38,795 nt of DNA from Nitrospirota bacterium (GCA_014859105.1 JACUUX010000024.1:1-38795), one strand, 5' to 3'. Counted from the stretch's first letter, positions 16,463-25,816 are shown. Numbers and translations are program-made. The notes: a model not told the origin generated them from the sequence alone.

Positions 16463-17920
16463 ATGAATAGACGAATTACTGTTGACCCTGTTACAAGACT
16501 TGAAGGTCACGGGAAGATCGAGATCTTTCTGGATGAGAGCGGAGATGTGGAGAAGGCTTATTTTCAGGTGCCTGAATTGAGGGGGTTTGAGGTCTTCTGC
16601 ATCGGCCGTCCTGCAGAAGAAATGCCGAGGATAACGCCAAAAATCTGTGGGGTCTGTCCTACAGCCCATCATATTTGTTCCGCTAAAACACTCGATGATC
16701 TGTTTAAAATTGAACCGACTCCGGCTGCCAGGAAGATAAGGGAAATCATGTATTCTGCATTTATGCTCGAAGACCATACATTGCATTTCTTTTTTCTTGG
16801 TGGGCCGGATTTTTTTGTTGGACCCTCTGCACCTGCTGCTGAGAGAAATATTCTTGGCGTTATCTCCAAGGTAGGGCTTGAGATTGCTGGAAAAGTTATT
16901 AAATTGAGAAAGGAGTGTCGTGATATTATCACACTTATTGGTGGCAGGGTGATTCATCCTGTATGCGGTCTGCCGGGTGGAGTTTCTAAACCTCTCACCG
17001 AAAATGACAGATTGAGAATACTTGAAGCTGCAAATTATGGAGTAGAATTCGCTCAGTTTACTTTGAAAATTTTCGAGGACATTGTACTAAAGAATCCGGA
17101 TTATGTCGACCTCGTAATAGGCGATGTTTACAAACACGAGACATACTATATGGGACTGGTGGATAAAAATAACAAAGTGAACTTTTATGATGGAGATATT
17201 CGCGTTTGCAATCCGGATGGAAAGGAATTTGCCAGATTCAAACCCTGCGATTATCTCGATTATATAGAAGAGCATGTTGAGCCATGGAGTTATGTAAAAT
17301 TTCCTTATCTTAAGAAAGTTGGATGGAAGGGATTTGTTGACGGTATGGATAGTGGCATATATCGCGTCGCACCTCTTGCAAGATTGAATGTTTCCGATGG
17401 AATGGCAACTCCTCTCGCACATGCGGAGTTTGAAAAGATGTACAAGACACTCGGCGGAAAACCTCTGCACCATACCCTTGGCTTTCACTGGGCACGGTTG
17501 ATAGAAGCACTGTATGCTGCTGAACGCATGCTCGAACTCGCAAAAGATAAGGAGATTACAGATCCGGATGTCAGGAATATTCCCACTGCAGATCCTGAGG
17601 AGGGGATAGGAGTTGTAGAAGCACCACGTGGTACCCTTTTTCATCATTATAAAACTGACAAAAACGGAATATTGCAAGAGGTAAATCTGATTGTAGCAAC
17701 CTTGAATAATTCAGCAGCGATCTGCATGTCTGTTGAAAAAGCAGCAAGAAGTCTGATAAAAAAAGGTAAGGTTTCGGATGGTCTTCTGAACATGGTGGAG
17801 ATGGCATTTCGAGCATACGATCCATGTTTTGCATGTGCCACGCATTGTTTGCCGGGAAAGCCCTTGTTTTCCATCAACATACGCAACTTTGAGGGTGAGA
17901 TTGTCAAGACTTTGAAATAG
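16463..17920 (+). CDS. mvhA: F420-non-reducing [NiFe]-hydrogenase large subunit
   Basis: The 485-residue catalytic subunit carries both NiFe-binding motifs: L1 KICGVCPTAHH (60-70) and L2 DPCFACATH (453-461). The 24 residues after His461 should be removed by a maturation protease, as in other group 3 and group 1 enzymes; no such protease is in the window. With HdrA and MvhD it fits group 3c, the heterodisulfide-reductase-linked hydrogenases that oxidise H2 to feed flavin-based bifurcation. It is cytoplasmic. A Lys replaces the common Arg before the first L1 Cys. Confidence 0.95.
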   Translation: MNRRITVDPVTRLEGHGKIEIFLDESGDVEKAYFQVPELRGFEVFCIGRPAEEMPRITPKICGVCPTAHHICSAKTLDDLFKIEPTPAARKIREIMYSAFMLEDHTLHFFFLGGPDFFVGPSAPAAERNILGVISKVGLEIAGKVIKLRKECRDIITLIGGRVIHPVCGLPGGVSKPLTENDRLRILEAANYGVEFAQFTLKIFEDIVLKNPDYVDLVIGDVYKHETYYMGLVDKNNKVNFYDGDIRVCNPDGKEFARFKPCDYLDYIEEHVEPWSYVKFPYLKKVGWKGFVDGMDSGIYRVAPLARLNVSDGMATPLAHAEFEKMYKTLGGKPLHHTLGFHWARLIEALYAAERMLELAKDKEITDPDVRNIPTADPEEGIGVVEAPRGTLFHHYKTDKNGILQEVNLIVATLNNSAAICMSVEKAARSLIKKGKVSDGLLNMVEMAFRAYDPCFACATHCLPGKPLFSINIRNFEGEIVKTLK

Positions 17921-17990
17921 AATTATGTTTCCGGTTTTAGTGGAAAAACGGGTTATTGTAAAAATTTTTACCAAAAAGGAGGTATTTTCT

Positions 17991-18215
17991 ATGGCAACAG
18001 TAATTTTAGATTGTCTGGGACTGAAGTGTCCTCAGCCTGTATTGAAAATCGCTGCAAAGTCAGCTGAACTCAAATCGGGTGATCTTCTCGAAGTAATCGC
18101 TGACTGCCCCACTTTTGAAAAAGATGTCCGTCAATGGTGTGAAAGGACAAAGAAAACGCTTCTCTGGATAAGAGATGAGGAAGGCGGCAAAAAGAGATGC
18201 CAGATACAGTTTTAG
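17991..18215 (+). CDS. tusA: TusA/SirA-family sulfur carrier
   Basis: The protein has 74 residues with the diagnostic CPQP motif (13-16), where Cys13 would carry the persulfide, plus an extra Cys8. The ATG at 17991 follows a perfect AAGGAGG; an upstream frame from 17925 has no site. TusA-like proteins relay sulfane sulfur for tRNA thiolation, cofactor assembly or sulfur oxidation/reduction. It lies 70 bp after mvhA on the same strand, so it may share its transcript and connect the Hdr/Mvh module to sulfur metabolism, which is inference. Confidence 0.9.
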   Translation: MATVILDCLGLKCPQPVLKIAAKSAELKSGDLLEVIADCPTFEKDVRQWCERTKKTLLWIRDEEGGKKRCQIQF

Positions 18216-18247
18216 CTTTCTTATGTCCCGATAAACAAGAATAAAAT

Positions 18248-20416
18248 ATGAATTTATTTAAAAATTTATCAGTTGGCAGAAAATTCTTTTTAAGTTTTGG
18301 TTTTATTTTTCTCCTGGTCCTGATTCTGGGTATATTCTGGCAGAGAGGAATTGTAGCCATTAAAGATATCGAGGAGAGAAAAAATGACCTAATAGAACTG
18401 AAAGAAAAACTGAGAGAGATGCAGTTAATTCATTACAGGTGGGTAATAGATTTAAGAGAAACCGTCGGAGAAAGAGAGAAGTTTAAGGGAGAGCTTGATC
18501 CGAAAAAGTGCATATTTGGCGCGTGGTACTATTCATATGCCCTGCCCTATCCTGAGTTAAAAGAACTTTTCGATGCTCTGGAAACCCCACACGAAAGATT
18601 ACATCATTCAGGCGTATCTGTATTGAAGGCGATGGAAAGAGGAGATTACAGGGAGGCCGAAAGGTTATCTCTACAGACGGGACAGATCCTTCTTCCTGAA
18701 CTTATGAAGGTTTACGATCCTTTTATGGATGGCATAGGGAATGTTTATGAAAAGTATAAATTAGAATCTGAGAGGTCTGTTCAAAAACAAAGAATTATTT
18801 CAAGGAGCATATTGTCTCTCTCTCTAATATCTGTTTTAATGCTGGCTGTTGTTCTTAAAAGAGGAATTGTCAATCCATTAAAAAGGGTAACGGATACCGC
18901 TAACAAGATTGCCGAGGGCCAGATACCGGAAGTATCGCATAAGAGGATTGGAGAAGACACTAAAAATGAGATCGAGATGATGGAGAATGCCTTTGCAAAA
19001 ATGGCAATATCATTAAATGAGTTATCAAAAACAGCCGACCAGATAGCCTCCGGTGATTTAGATGCTACAGTAAAGATTCGTTCCGAAAAGGATGTTCTCG
19101 GGAGTGCTATCGCGAAGATGGTCGAAAACCTTAAAACAAGTTTGGAAGACCTGCATACAAATTCCATGAATCTTGACCTCGGAATGAGTGACTATTTTGC
19201 TGTAATCTCAGAGTTTGCACTCGGAAATCTTGATGTAAAGGCTTCAGAAGATACAGGAGACGATTTATTGAATCAGCTTGGCAAAGTCACAAATAATATG
19301 ATCGCCGAATATAAAAAATTAGCAGAATGTATTGAAGAAGTCAGAAAGGGTAATCTTGATGTAAATGTTAATATCCGTTCTGAAAAAGATGCTCTCGCTA
19401 CCGGGTTTGACCATATGCTTGATCATCTTCGCAGGACATCAGAGGAGTTGCATACAAACTCAATGAATCTCGCTACGGGTTTAACAGACTACTTCTATAT
19501 CTTGCAACAGGTTACTGCAGGTGACCTGGCAGTAACCGCCGGTGAAGATACAGGCGATGACTTATTGAATCAACTTGGTAAAGCTACCAACTCAATGATA
19601 GCCTCACTTAAAGAAATGACATTCCGAATAAGGGAACAGGCTGATTTTCTTGCAAGCTCTGCAAATGCCCTTGCTTCTGTTTCAAAACAATCAACGAGGG
19701 CATTGGCCGAACTTTCATCAGCTATTTCTCTGATGTCAACCGCAACATTTTCTGTAGCAGAGAGTTCCCATGAAGCTTCAATAGCAACACAGGTTGCAAA
19801 TGAATCAACACGTAGAGGCGCCGATTTGATGTCCCGGCTTGCGGAAAAAACAAAAATGCTTCAATCCGCAACTGATAGTACAGTCGATGCAATGAAAAGT
19901 CTGTCAGACCGATCCTCTGAGATCGGGAACATAGTAAATGTAATTACAAAAATAGCCTTCCAGACAAATCTTTTATCATTGAATGCAGCAATTGAAGCTG
20001 CCAGAGCCGGCGAATCAGGTCATGGTTTTGCAGTCGTCGCTGATGAAATACGAAAACTTGCAGAAAGTTCAGCAAACTCTGCACGTGAGATCGCAAAAAT
20101 TGTCAAAGAAGTACAGAAAGAAACAGAAGAAGCAATGTTTTCCACACAGGATGCTAAAAAAGAGATGGAGGCAGGAGTAGCATTAATAGAAGAGGTCAGC
20201 CAGCAGTTCTCCGGTATTGCTTCTCAGGTCGAAAATATAGTAAAGCAGATAGAGACCATTGCATCCTCTGCTTCAGAGACGGCATCTTCTGCTTCAGAGG
20301 CATCGGCCTCGTCCGAGGAACAGATAGCAGCAATAGAGGAATTTGCTGCATCAGCAACACAGCTGTCAAGTACGGCAGAAATTCTCAAGGAAACAATGTC
20401 GAGGTTTAAGGTATAG
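18248..20416 (+). CDS. Methyl-accepting chemotaxis protein with CZB-like sensor and multiple HAMP domains
   Basis: The 722-residue receptor has membrane segments at about 12-32 and 183-203. The extracytoplasmic part contains the set expected of a zinc-binding CZB domain: H62-x2-W65, C88 in CIFGAW, and H115-x3-H119. A HAMP domain follows TM2. After it come two tandem 99-residue units, each starting LHTNSMNL and containing [13 protein letters not shown] (unit starts at 19151 and 19448), which read as additional HAMP pairs. The C-terminal signalling hairpin has the tip region [23 protein letters not shown] receptors respond to zinc or oxidants. No che genes are in the window. Confidence 0.93.
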   Translation: MNLFKNLSVGRKFFLSFGFIFLLVLILGIFWQRGIVAIKDIEERKNDLIELKEKLREMQLIHYRWVIDLRETVGEREKFKGELDPKKCIFGAWYYSYALPYPELKELFDALETPHERLHHSGVSVLKAMERGDYREAERLSLQTGQILLPELMKVYDPFMDGIGNVYEKYKLESERSVQKQRIISRSILSLSLISVLMLAVVLKRGIVNPLKRVTDTANKIAEGQIPEVSHKRIGEDTKNEIEMMENAFAKMAISLNELSKTADQIASGDLDATVKIRSEKDVLGSAIAKMVENLKTSLEDLHTNSMNLDLGMSDYFAVISEFALGNLDVKASEDTGDDLLNQLGKVTNNMIAEYKKLAECIEEVRKGNLDVNVNIRSEKDALATGFDHMLDHLRRTSEELHTNSMNLATGLTDYFYILQQVTAGDLAVTAGEDTGDDLLNQLGKATNSMIASLKEMTFRIREQADFLASSANALASVSKQSTRALAELSSAISLMSTATFSVAESSHEASIATQVANESTRRGADLMSRLAEKTKMLQSATDSTVDAMKSLSDRSSEIGNIVNVITKIAFQTNLLSLNAAIEAARAGESGHGFAVVADEIRKLAESSANSAREIAKIVKEVQKETEEAMFSTQDAKKEMEAGVALIEEVSQQFSGIASQVENIVKQIETIASSASETASSASEASASSEEQIAAIEEFAASATQLSSTAEILKETMSRFKV

Positions 20417-20422
20417 TATATT

Positions 20423-21631
20423 ATGCAGAGGCTGATAAAAGGTTTAATACAGAAAAACAACACGAAGATATTACTTGTTGTCCTTGATGGTCTCGGCGGC
20501 CTTCCTGTGGATGGAAAGACAGAGCTTGAATTTGCTGATACGCGAAATCTCGATGAACTGGCAGAAAAGTCTGCATGCGGTCTTCATATCCCTGTGTCAA
20601 TAGGAATAACTCCTGGAAGCGGTCCCGGACACCTGTCATTGTTTGGATACGACCCTTTTGAGTGGCAGATAGGAAGAGGAGTGCTTGAGGCACTCGGTCT
20701 TGGAATGGGTCTGAAAAAAACAGATGTTGCAGTACGCGTAAATTATGCAACAATCGAAAATGGTATCGTTAAAGACAGACGTGCGGGAAGGATTCCGACA
20801 GATGTAAGCAAAAAGATTACAGAAAGGTTACAGAGCAAGATAAAAAAGATAGATGATGTTGAGATAATCTTTGCACCAGGGATGGAGCACAGGTTTGCTG
20901 TTGTACTCAGATTTTCAGAGCCACTTCCTCGGGGGTCTGATTCGATAAAAGATACAGACCCTCAGAAAGAAGGCAATGCGCCTGTACCCGTGACACCTGA
21001 AACAGCGGAAGCCAGGCAGGTTGCAAGGGTTGTCAAAAAGTTGATATCAAAGATATCGGATATTATTAAAAAAGAACCACAGGCAAATTTTGTTCTGTTG
21101 CGTGGATTTGCACAGGTGCCTGATATCCCGCATTTCGAGGAAGCTTACGGATTGAAGCCATTGTGCATCGCTGTATATCCCATGTACCGCGGGCTTGCAA
21201 AACTTTTAGGAATGAATGCTCCTGCGATAACCGGTGACATAAAAGAAGAGGTGGATTTCCTGAAAGAGAATTATAATAACTATGATTTCTTCTTCATGCA
21301 TGTGAAGAAAATCGATTCTTACGGAGAAGACGGAAATTTCAAGGCAAAAGCCTCAAAGATTGAAGAGTTTGATAAAGCATTGCCCGATATACTGGGCCTG
21401 AATCCTGATGTGCTGGTAATTACAGGGGATCATTCAACTCCCTCTTTGCTCAGAGGCCATAGCTGGCATCCGGTACCTGTTCTCTTAAAATCCCCATATG
21501 TGCTTGGCTACACTTGTAAGGCATTTTCTGAAAGAGAATGTCTAAAAGGTGAATTCGGAATCTTCCCTACAGTGAATCTGATGACGTTAGCCCTCGCCAA
21601 TGCAGGAAGACTAAAGAAGTTTGGTGCTTAG
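20423..21631 (+). CDS. apgM: 2,3-bisphosphoglycerate-independent phosphoglycerate mutase, archaeal type
   Basis: The 402-residue protein belongs to the alkaline-phosphatase superfamily ApgM group. It has a metal-binding Asp in LLVVLDGLGG (D22), the phospho-acceptor Ser in TPGSGPGHLSLFGYDP (S66) and C-terminal metal ligands in ITGDHSTPSLLRGHSWHPVP. It interconverts 3- and 2-phosphoglycerate in glycolysis/gluconeogenesis. It starts 6 bp after the chemoreceptor stop, so it is probably co-transcribed. A second, divergent relative lies at 29622-30833 in a threonine context; the GSGPGH motif here marks this copy as the likelier true mutase. Confidence 0.9.
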   Translation: MQRLIKGLIQKNNTKILLVVLDGLGGLPVDGKTELEFADTRNLDELAEKSACGLHIPVSIGITPGSGPGHLSLFGYDPFEWQIGRGVLEALGLGMGLKKTDVAVRVNYATIENGIVKDRRAGRIPTDVSKKITERLQSKIKKIDDVEIIFAPGMEHRFAVVLRFSEPLPRGSDSIKDTDPQKEGNAPVPVTPETAEARQVARVVKKLISKISDIIKKEPQANFVLLRGFAQVPDIPHFEEAYGLKPLCIAVYPMYRGLAKLLGMNAPAITGDIKEEVDFLKENYNNYDFFFMHVKKIDSYGEDGNFKAKASKIEEFDKALPDILGLNPDVLVITGDHSTPSLLRGHSWHPVPVLLKSPYVLGYTCKAFSERECLKGEFGIFPTVNLMTLALANAGRLKKFGA

Positions 21632-21683
21632 ATATTCATCTAACAACTGATACAAACGCATTTATTGTTTCTACATTTTTGTC

Positions 21684-21723
21684 ATTCCCACTTGGCGGGA
21701 ATCCAGTCCCCTCTTGAGAGGGG
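21684..21723. repeat. Dispersed hairpin repeat
   Basis: ATTCCC (21684-21689) pairs with GGGAAT (21697-21702), and CCCCTC (21708-21713) pairs with GAGGGG (21718-21723). The sequence gtcattccc...gggaat is the common core of REP-like elements and recurs near 32061-32079. It follows apgM and may also act as a weak terminator. Confidence 0.55.
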
Positions 21724-21820
21724 TGAAGGGGTGTGTTCAGAAGGATTGCGGACAGGCCGCAATTACAGCGTAGTAGACCTTATCAGAATTACCCAGCCTA
21801 TGCTAAAATTATAGCAGTTT

Positions 21821-21895
21821 ATGTCTCGAATTTTTGACAATATGGAGCAGCAACTGCGCACTGTTCTCCGTGAGACACTTAATGTTTCAGACCGT
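21821..21895 (+). pseudogene. Helicase-type gene, N-terminal fragment
   Basis: The ATG at 21821 opens MSRIFDNMEQQLRTVLRETL, then NVSDR, before the homology-like character is lost. This resembles the start of SNF2/PLD-type helicase proteins of phage-defence and restriction loci, which begin with a similar phrase. Only about 25 codons are left, followed directly by a RadC tail. Family assignment is from memory of the opening motif and is tentative. Confidence 0.4.
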
Positions 21896-21905
21896 GGTTA
21901 TTTTT

Positions 21906-22010
21906 GCATTTGTCGAAGCTGGTAAAATTTTAGGGACCGAGGTTTTAGACCATATCATTATAAGCAAAAATAATTTTTTCAGTTTTCAAGAGAAAGGATT
22001 ATTAAAATAA
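21906..22010 (+). pseudogene. RadC C-terminal fragment
   Basis: The open frame reads AGKILGTEVLDHIIISKNNF, then FSFQEKGLLK and TAA. This is the last strand-helix-strand of RadC (compare the DHVIIG strand of the gene at 210-638). The catalytic JAB motif and everything upstream are lost. It is fused to the helicase-like fragment, so two genes were deleted into one another. Confidence 0.7.
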
Positions 22011-22050
22011 GCGTAGTATCGCAAATTGTGATTCCAAATCGGAGGCATAT

Positions 22051-22578
22051 ATGAAGACTCCTGTGCCGGTGGAAATGATTGAAAGGAAAATCTACTTGAT
22101 TCGTGGAGAGAAAGTGATGCTAAGTTCAGATCTTGCCCAGCTTTATGGCGTTGAGCCAAAGGTTTTAATACAGGCGGTTAAAAGAAACATCGATCGGTTC
22201 CCTGAAGATTTCATGTTTCAACTTACAAATCAAGAGTTTATAAACTTGAAGTCACAAATTGTGACTTCAAGTTGGGGTGGTCTCCGCCGTGCTAATCCAT
22301 ATGCCTTTACAGAACAAGGAGTAGCCATGCTATCGAGTGTTCTCCGAAGCAAGCAGGCCGTTCACGTCAATATTGCTATTATGCGTGCATTTGTCAAGCT
22401 CAGGGAAATCCTTTCCATCAATAAAGAACTTGCCCATAAATTAGCACAGCTTGAAAGAAAAATAGAAAATCACGACGAAGAAATAAAGTTGATTTTTGAC
22501 GCCATCCGTCAGTTAATGAGTCCACCTGAACCAAAACGAAAAAGAATTGGATTTTTTCAGGAGAAAGACGAGAAATGA
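22051..22578 (+). CDS. ORF6N-domain protein
   Basis: The 175-residue protein has the full ORF6N domain: an N-terminal ERKIYLIRGEKVMLSSDLAQ, then LYGVEPKVLIQAVKRNIDRF, FMFQLTNQEF and PYAFTEQGVAMLSSVL (about residues 10-100). A coiled-coil helix and a basic tail follow. The domain is a phage-associated DNA-binding module related to KilA-N/Bro. The site CGGAGG precedes the ATG. It looks intact, unlike the fragments on both sides. Such genes often travel with type I restriction loci, which suits the HsdS-like debris just downstream. Its exact role is unknown. Confidence 0.88.
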   Translation: MKTPVPVEMIERKIYLIRGEKVMLSSDLAQLYGVEPKVLIQAVKRNIDRFPEDFMFQLTNQEFINLKSQIVTSSWGGLRRANPYAFTEQGVAMLSSVLRSKQAVHVNIAIMRAFVKLREILSINKELAHKLAQLERKIENHDEEIKLIFDAIRQLMSPPEPKRKRIGFFQEKDEK

Positions 22579-22696
22579 TTGGAAAGGAAATTTAATTTAA
22601 AATTTCTATGAAAAGGCAAAAAGGACTTTTATAATATGGGCGACTTCAAATACGGCATCCCAAAAGAGAAAATTGATGCAGAAGAGATGTTAGATC

Positions 22697-22860
22697 TTGT
22701 CTTTTAACCTATGTGCATTCTTGAATTCTAAATATGGCAAATTCCAAACTTTTAGGGAATCAACAGGAAATGTTCAGCTTAATTTGTTTATTGATAAAAT
22801 CAAAATATTGATAATTCCCAAGCCCTTTAAAACGTTGGTCATCAAAAGGAAAAAAAAAGG
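22697..22860 (+). pseudogene. Type I restriction specificity subunit (HsdS-like) C-terminal fragment
   Basis: The frame contains LCAFLNSKYGKFQTFRESTG, then NVQLNLFIDKIKILIIPKP, the conserved helix-strand that ends HsdS target-recognition domains. No start region or first domain remains, and the frame then drifts. Just upstream (22636-22707) is an open MGDFKYGIPKEKIDAEEMLD segment that may be a tail of another lost gene. Confidence 0.6.
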
Positions 22861-22862
22861 CA

Positions 22863-23051
22863 CAAATCATCTTAGAGGACGATTATAAATATATTGAAAT
22901 TAGTGATATTAGTAGCGGTGAGGTCTCACATACGATTGGAAAAGGTTATAATTTACCATCAAATGCAAAAATTAAAATTAACGGCGGCGAGTTAATTGTC
23001 CCGAAAGTACGTCCGACTCATGGTGCTGTTGGTATTGTACCTGAAGGTTGA
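22863..23051 (+). pseudogene. Second HsdS-like fragment
   Basis: The frame has no start codon and reads ILEDDYKYIEISDISSGEVS, then LPSNAKIKINGGELIVPKVR and PTHGAVGIVPEG before TGA. This is the beta-rich first part of an HsdS target-recognition domain. It adjoins the previous fragment in a different frame, so the order is scrambled relative to an intact subunit. Confidence 0.55.
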
Positions 23052-23099
23052 GAATATTCCAGCCAAAAGGATAAAATAATAGCAACTGGAGGCAATAAA

Positions 23100-23213
23100 A
23101 TGAAAGAGACTGTATTAAGACTGCAGATAGGGAGTATCGAACAGCAGTTGAAGGTGCTGAAGACAAAGATAGCAAAAAAACACTTTCATCTTTTCTGCTA
23201 TTGTTTTGGCTGA
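23100..23213 (+). pseudogene. Frameshifted small gene
   Basis: A GGAGG site precedes ATG at 23100 and MKETVLRLQIGSIEQQLKVL, KTKIAKK, then the frame breaks at a run of seven A. In another frame AEIEYLISAKRININ continues to 23268. The whole resembles a small antitoxin-like helical protein disrupted by slippage in the A tract. The family is uncertain. Confidence 0.4.
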
Positions 23214-23301
23214 GATAGAATATCTGATTTCTGCAAAGCGAATTAATATTAACTTCGCACAATAACTCAAGAAAAATTGACAAAAAATTTAAGGAGCGCG
23301 C

Positions 23302-24660
23302 ATGATTGATACCCATTGCCATCTCGAAATGGATGAATTTGATCCAGATAGGGAAGATGTTCTCAAACGGGCATTGGATGCAGGGTTCGAGGCGATAATC
23401 ACGATTGGCTCTGATTTTGAGAGCAATATTAAGGGTCTTGAACTTTCCAAAAAATATGATTTTATTTACTCTTCGGTTGGAATCCATCCACACGATGCAA
23501 AGGATTTTACAGAGGAGGTATTTGAAAGGATAAAGGAATGGGCAAAAAGGGAGAAAGTTGTTGCAATTGGTGAAATAGGACTTGATTATCATTATGATAA
23601 TTCTCCTCGTGATGTTCAACGTGGAGTATTTCTAAAACAACTTCAATATGCAAAAGAGATGAATCTGCCTGTAATCATACACAGCAGGGAGGCAAAGAAA
23701 GACACACTCGATATTGTGAAGGCATCAGGTGTAAAGAGAGGAGTTTTCCATTGTTTTTCCGGAGACATAGAGATGGCAGAAAAGGTAACGGCGATGGGTT
23801 TTTATATTTCGATAGCAGGACCTGTAACTTTCAAGAATGCCAGAGGACTCAGGGAGATAGTAAAGGCAATACCTGACGAATATTTACTCATTGAAACAGA
23901 CGCACCATATCTTACACCCGAACCTTTCAGGGGGAAGAGGAACGAACCTTCCTATCTTGTTTATACCGCTAAGGCGATTGCAGAAATAAGGGAAATAAGT
24001 TTCGAGGACCTCTCAAGGATCACAATTCTCAATGCAAAGCGACTTTTCGGGATAGGCCCGGTATCTGAAAAAGGTGAGATAGCCTATAAAATAAGAGACA
24101 GCCTCTATCTTAATATTACGAACCGGTGTACAAATAGTTGTTCATTCTGCATAAGATTTCATACAGATTATGTAAAAGGCCACAACCTGAGGCTTTCTGT
24201 CGAACCTGCAGAAAGAGAGCTTAAGAATGCAATCGGTGACCCTTCCCAGTATAAAGAGATTGTATTCTGCGGTTACGGAGAACCGTTTTTGAGGCTCGAG
24301 CTCATTAAAGATGTTGCTGCATGGATTAAGCAGAACAAGGGGAGGGTAAGGATAAATACAAACGGACATGGAAATCTTATCCACGGAAGAAATATCCTGC
24401 CAGAATTGAAAGGGCTTGTAGACAGCATTTCGATAAGCCTTGATGCACAGGATGAAGAAACATATAACAGGATATGCAAGCCTGCTTTTAAAAACGCCTT
24501 CGAGGAAGTGCTTTCTTTCATCAAAGAAGCAAAAAAATTTATTCCCGAGGTTACAGTAACAGTCGTGACAGTAGAAGGGGTTGATGTTGAGAAATGCAGG
24601 AGGATTGCAGAGGAGTTAGGGGTAGGGTTCAGGGTCAGAGAACTTGATATTACAGGGTAA
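23302..24660 (+). CDS. TatD-family DNase fused to a radical-SAM domain
   Basis: Residues 1-250 form a complete TatD metal-dependent hydrolase: HCH (5-7), GEIGLDYHY (E91), IHSRE (H127), HCFSG (H150) and ETDAPYL (D200). Residues 265-452 are a radical-SAM domain with the cluster motif CTNSCSFC (C276, C280, C283) and the later GYGEP and INTNG strands. The partner matches the group known as TatD-associated radical-SAM proteins, normally a separate neighbour gene, but here one polypeptide. TatD enzymes act on DNA ends or in DNA quality control; the radical-SAM reaction is unknown. The start follows AAGGAG. Confidence 0.92.
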   Translation: MIDTHCHLEMDEFDPDREDVLKRALDAGFEAIITIGSDFESNIKGLELSKKYDFIYSSVGIHPHDAKDFTEEVFERIKEWAKREKVVAIGEIGLDYHYDNSPRDVQRGVFLKQLQYAKEMNLPVIIHSREAKKDTLDIVKASGVKRGVFHCFSGDIEMAEKVTAMGFYISIAGPVTFKNARGLREIVKAIPDEYLLIETDAPYLTPEPFRGKRNEPSYLVYTAKAIAEIREISFEDLSRITILNAKRLFGIGPVSEKGEIAYKIRDSLYLNITNRCTNSCSFCIRFHTDYVKGHNLRLSVEPAERELKNAIGDPSQYKEIVFCGYGEPFLRLELIKDVAAWIKQNKGRVRINTNGHGNLIHGRNILPELKGLVDSISISLDAQDEETYNRICKPAFKNAFEEVLSFIKEAKKFIPEVTVTVVTVEGVDVEKCRRIAEELGVGFRVRELDITG

Positions 24661-24694
24661 AATTTTTGAATCTATTCTGTAAGAAGGTTCTTGC

Positions 24695-25816
24695 ATGGAT
24701 ACCATCGACAAACTGAAGATTCTCTCCGAAGATTCACGGTACGATCTTGCCTGTGCATGCGGTACTGCCAGAGATGGGCACCGCAGAAGAGGGCCGGAAG
24801 GCAGATGGCTTTACCCTGTTGCCCTTCCGCAGGGTGGTTATACGGTCCTTCTCAAGACACTGCTTTCAAATGCCTGCACGAATGACTGCAGGTATTGCCC
24901 TCTCCGTTCAGAGACTGATGTGCGCCGCTGCACGCTCAAGCCGGAGGAAGTAGCCCGCTTGTTCATGGAATATCACACAAGGAAAAAGGTCTTCGGCCTG
25001 TTCCTCAGTTCTGCTGTCATCAATAATGCGGACTACACCATGGATAAAATCAATACGGTTGCACGCCTCCTCAGATACAAACATAATTTCAAGGGATACA
25101 TACATCTCAAAATCATTCCAGGAGCATCCGAGGCAGCGATAGAAGATGCCTTATCCCTTTCAACTGCCGTATCGCTGAACATAGAAACACCAGGCGAGAG
25201 ACACTTTGCTGCACTTTCGAACAAAAAGGATTATGACAGGGACATCATCCATCCAATCAAGCTCATGGGAAAGCTCACAGCGAAAGGCATGAAGTTCTCG
25301 AAGGTCAAGTGTACCACCCAGTTTATTGTCGGCGCATCCGATGAGACAGACTCTGAAATCATAAAGTATATGTTCGGTCTTTACAAACGGCTGAATTTCA
25401 AACGTGTGTATTTCTCGGCATACCAGAAGGGCCTCGGCCACCCTGATATTCCCGGGGAAAGGAAATTCTTTTCAGATCAACATGAATCTTTTATAAGAGA
25501 GCACCGCCTTTATCAGGTCGATTTCCTCATAAGGAAATATGGCTTCAACAACGAGGATATCCTCTTCGACAAGACAGGGAATCTCAGGCTTGACAGAGAC
25601 CCCAAAGAGATATGGGCAGACAACCATCCTGAATTTTTTCCCGTACGAATCAATACATCTGACAGGGAAGCGTTGCTTCGTGTACCAGGCCTCGGACCTG
25701 ATACCGTCAAGAGGATTTTTGAAATCAGACGCGAAAGAAAGATTAGCAGGCTTGAGACGCTCGGGCTCAAGGGAAAGAGGCTTGAGAAGGTCAGCGGATA
25801 TGTGATTTTTGAGTGA
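24695..25816 (+). CDS. Putative DNA modification/repair radical-SAM protein
   Basis: The 373-residue protein has its cluster motif CTNDCRYC (C61, C65, C68) after an N-terminal segment with ACACGTARDG. It ends in a helix-hairpin-helix, LRVPGLGPDTVKRIFEIR (about 332-349), a non-specific DNA-binding element. This combination corresponds to the family annotated as putative DNA modification/repair radical-SAM, often linked to a uracil-DNA-glycosylase-like partner. No intact partner is visible here. It lies 34 bp after the TatD fusion, so the two are probably one DNA-repair operon. A copy of its first 50 or so bases recurs at 28748. Confidence 0.9.
   Translation: MDTIDKLKILSEDSRYDLACACGTARDGHRRRGPEGRWLYPVALPQGGYTVLLKTLLSNACTNDCRYCPLRSETDVRRCTLKPEEVARLFMEYHTRKKVFGLFLSSAVINNADYTMDKINTVARLLRYKHNFKGYIHLKIIPGASEAAIEDALSLSTAVSLNIETPGERHFAALSNKKDYDRDIIHPIKLMGKLTAKGMKFSKVKCTTQFIVGASDETDSEIIKYMFGLYKRLNFKRVYFSAYQKGLGHPDIPGERKFFSDQHESFIREHRLYQVDFLIRKYGFNNEDILFDKTGNLRLDRDPKEIWADNHPEFFPVRINTSDREALLRVPGLGPDTVKRIFEIRRERKISRLETLGLKGKRLEKVSGYVIFE

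Noticed and set aside
16277-16957. 226-codon minus-strand frame
   Set aside because: It lies antisense to mvhG and mvhA, including conserved hydrogenase motifs; a shadow of strong coding on the plus strand.
22978-23619. 213-codon minus-strand frame
   Set aside because: It spans both the HsdS-like debris and the start of the TatD fusion on the opposite strand; composition is non-coding.
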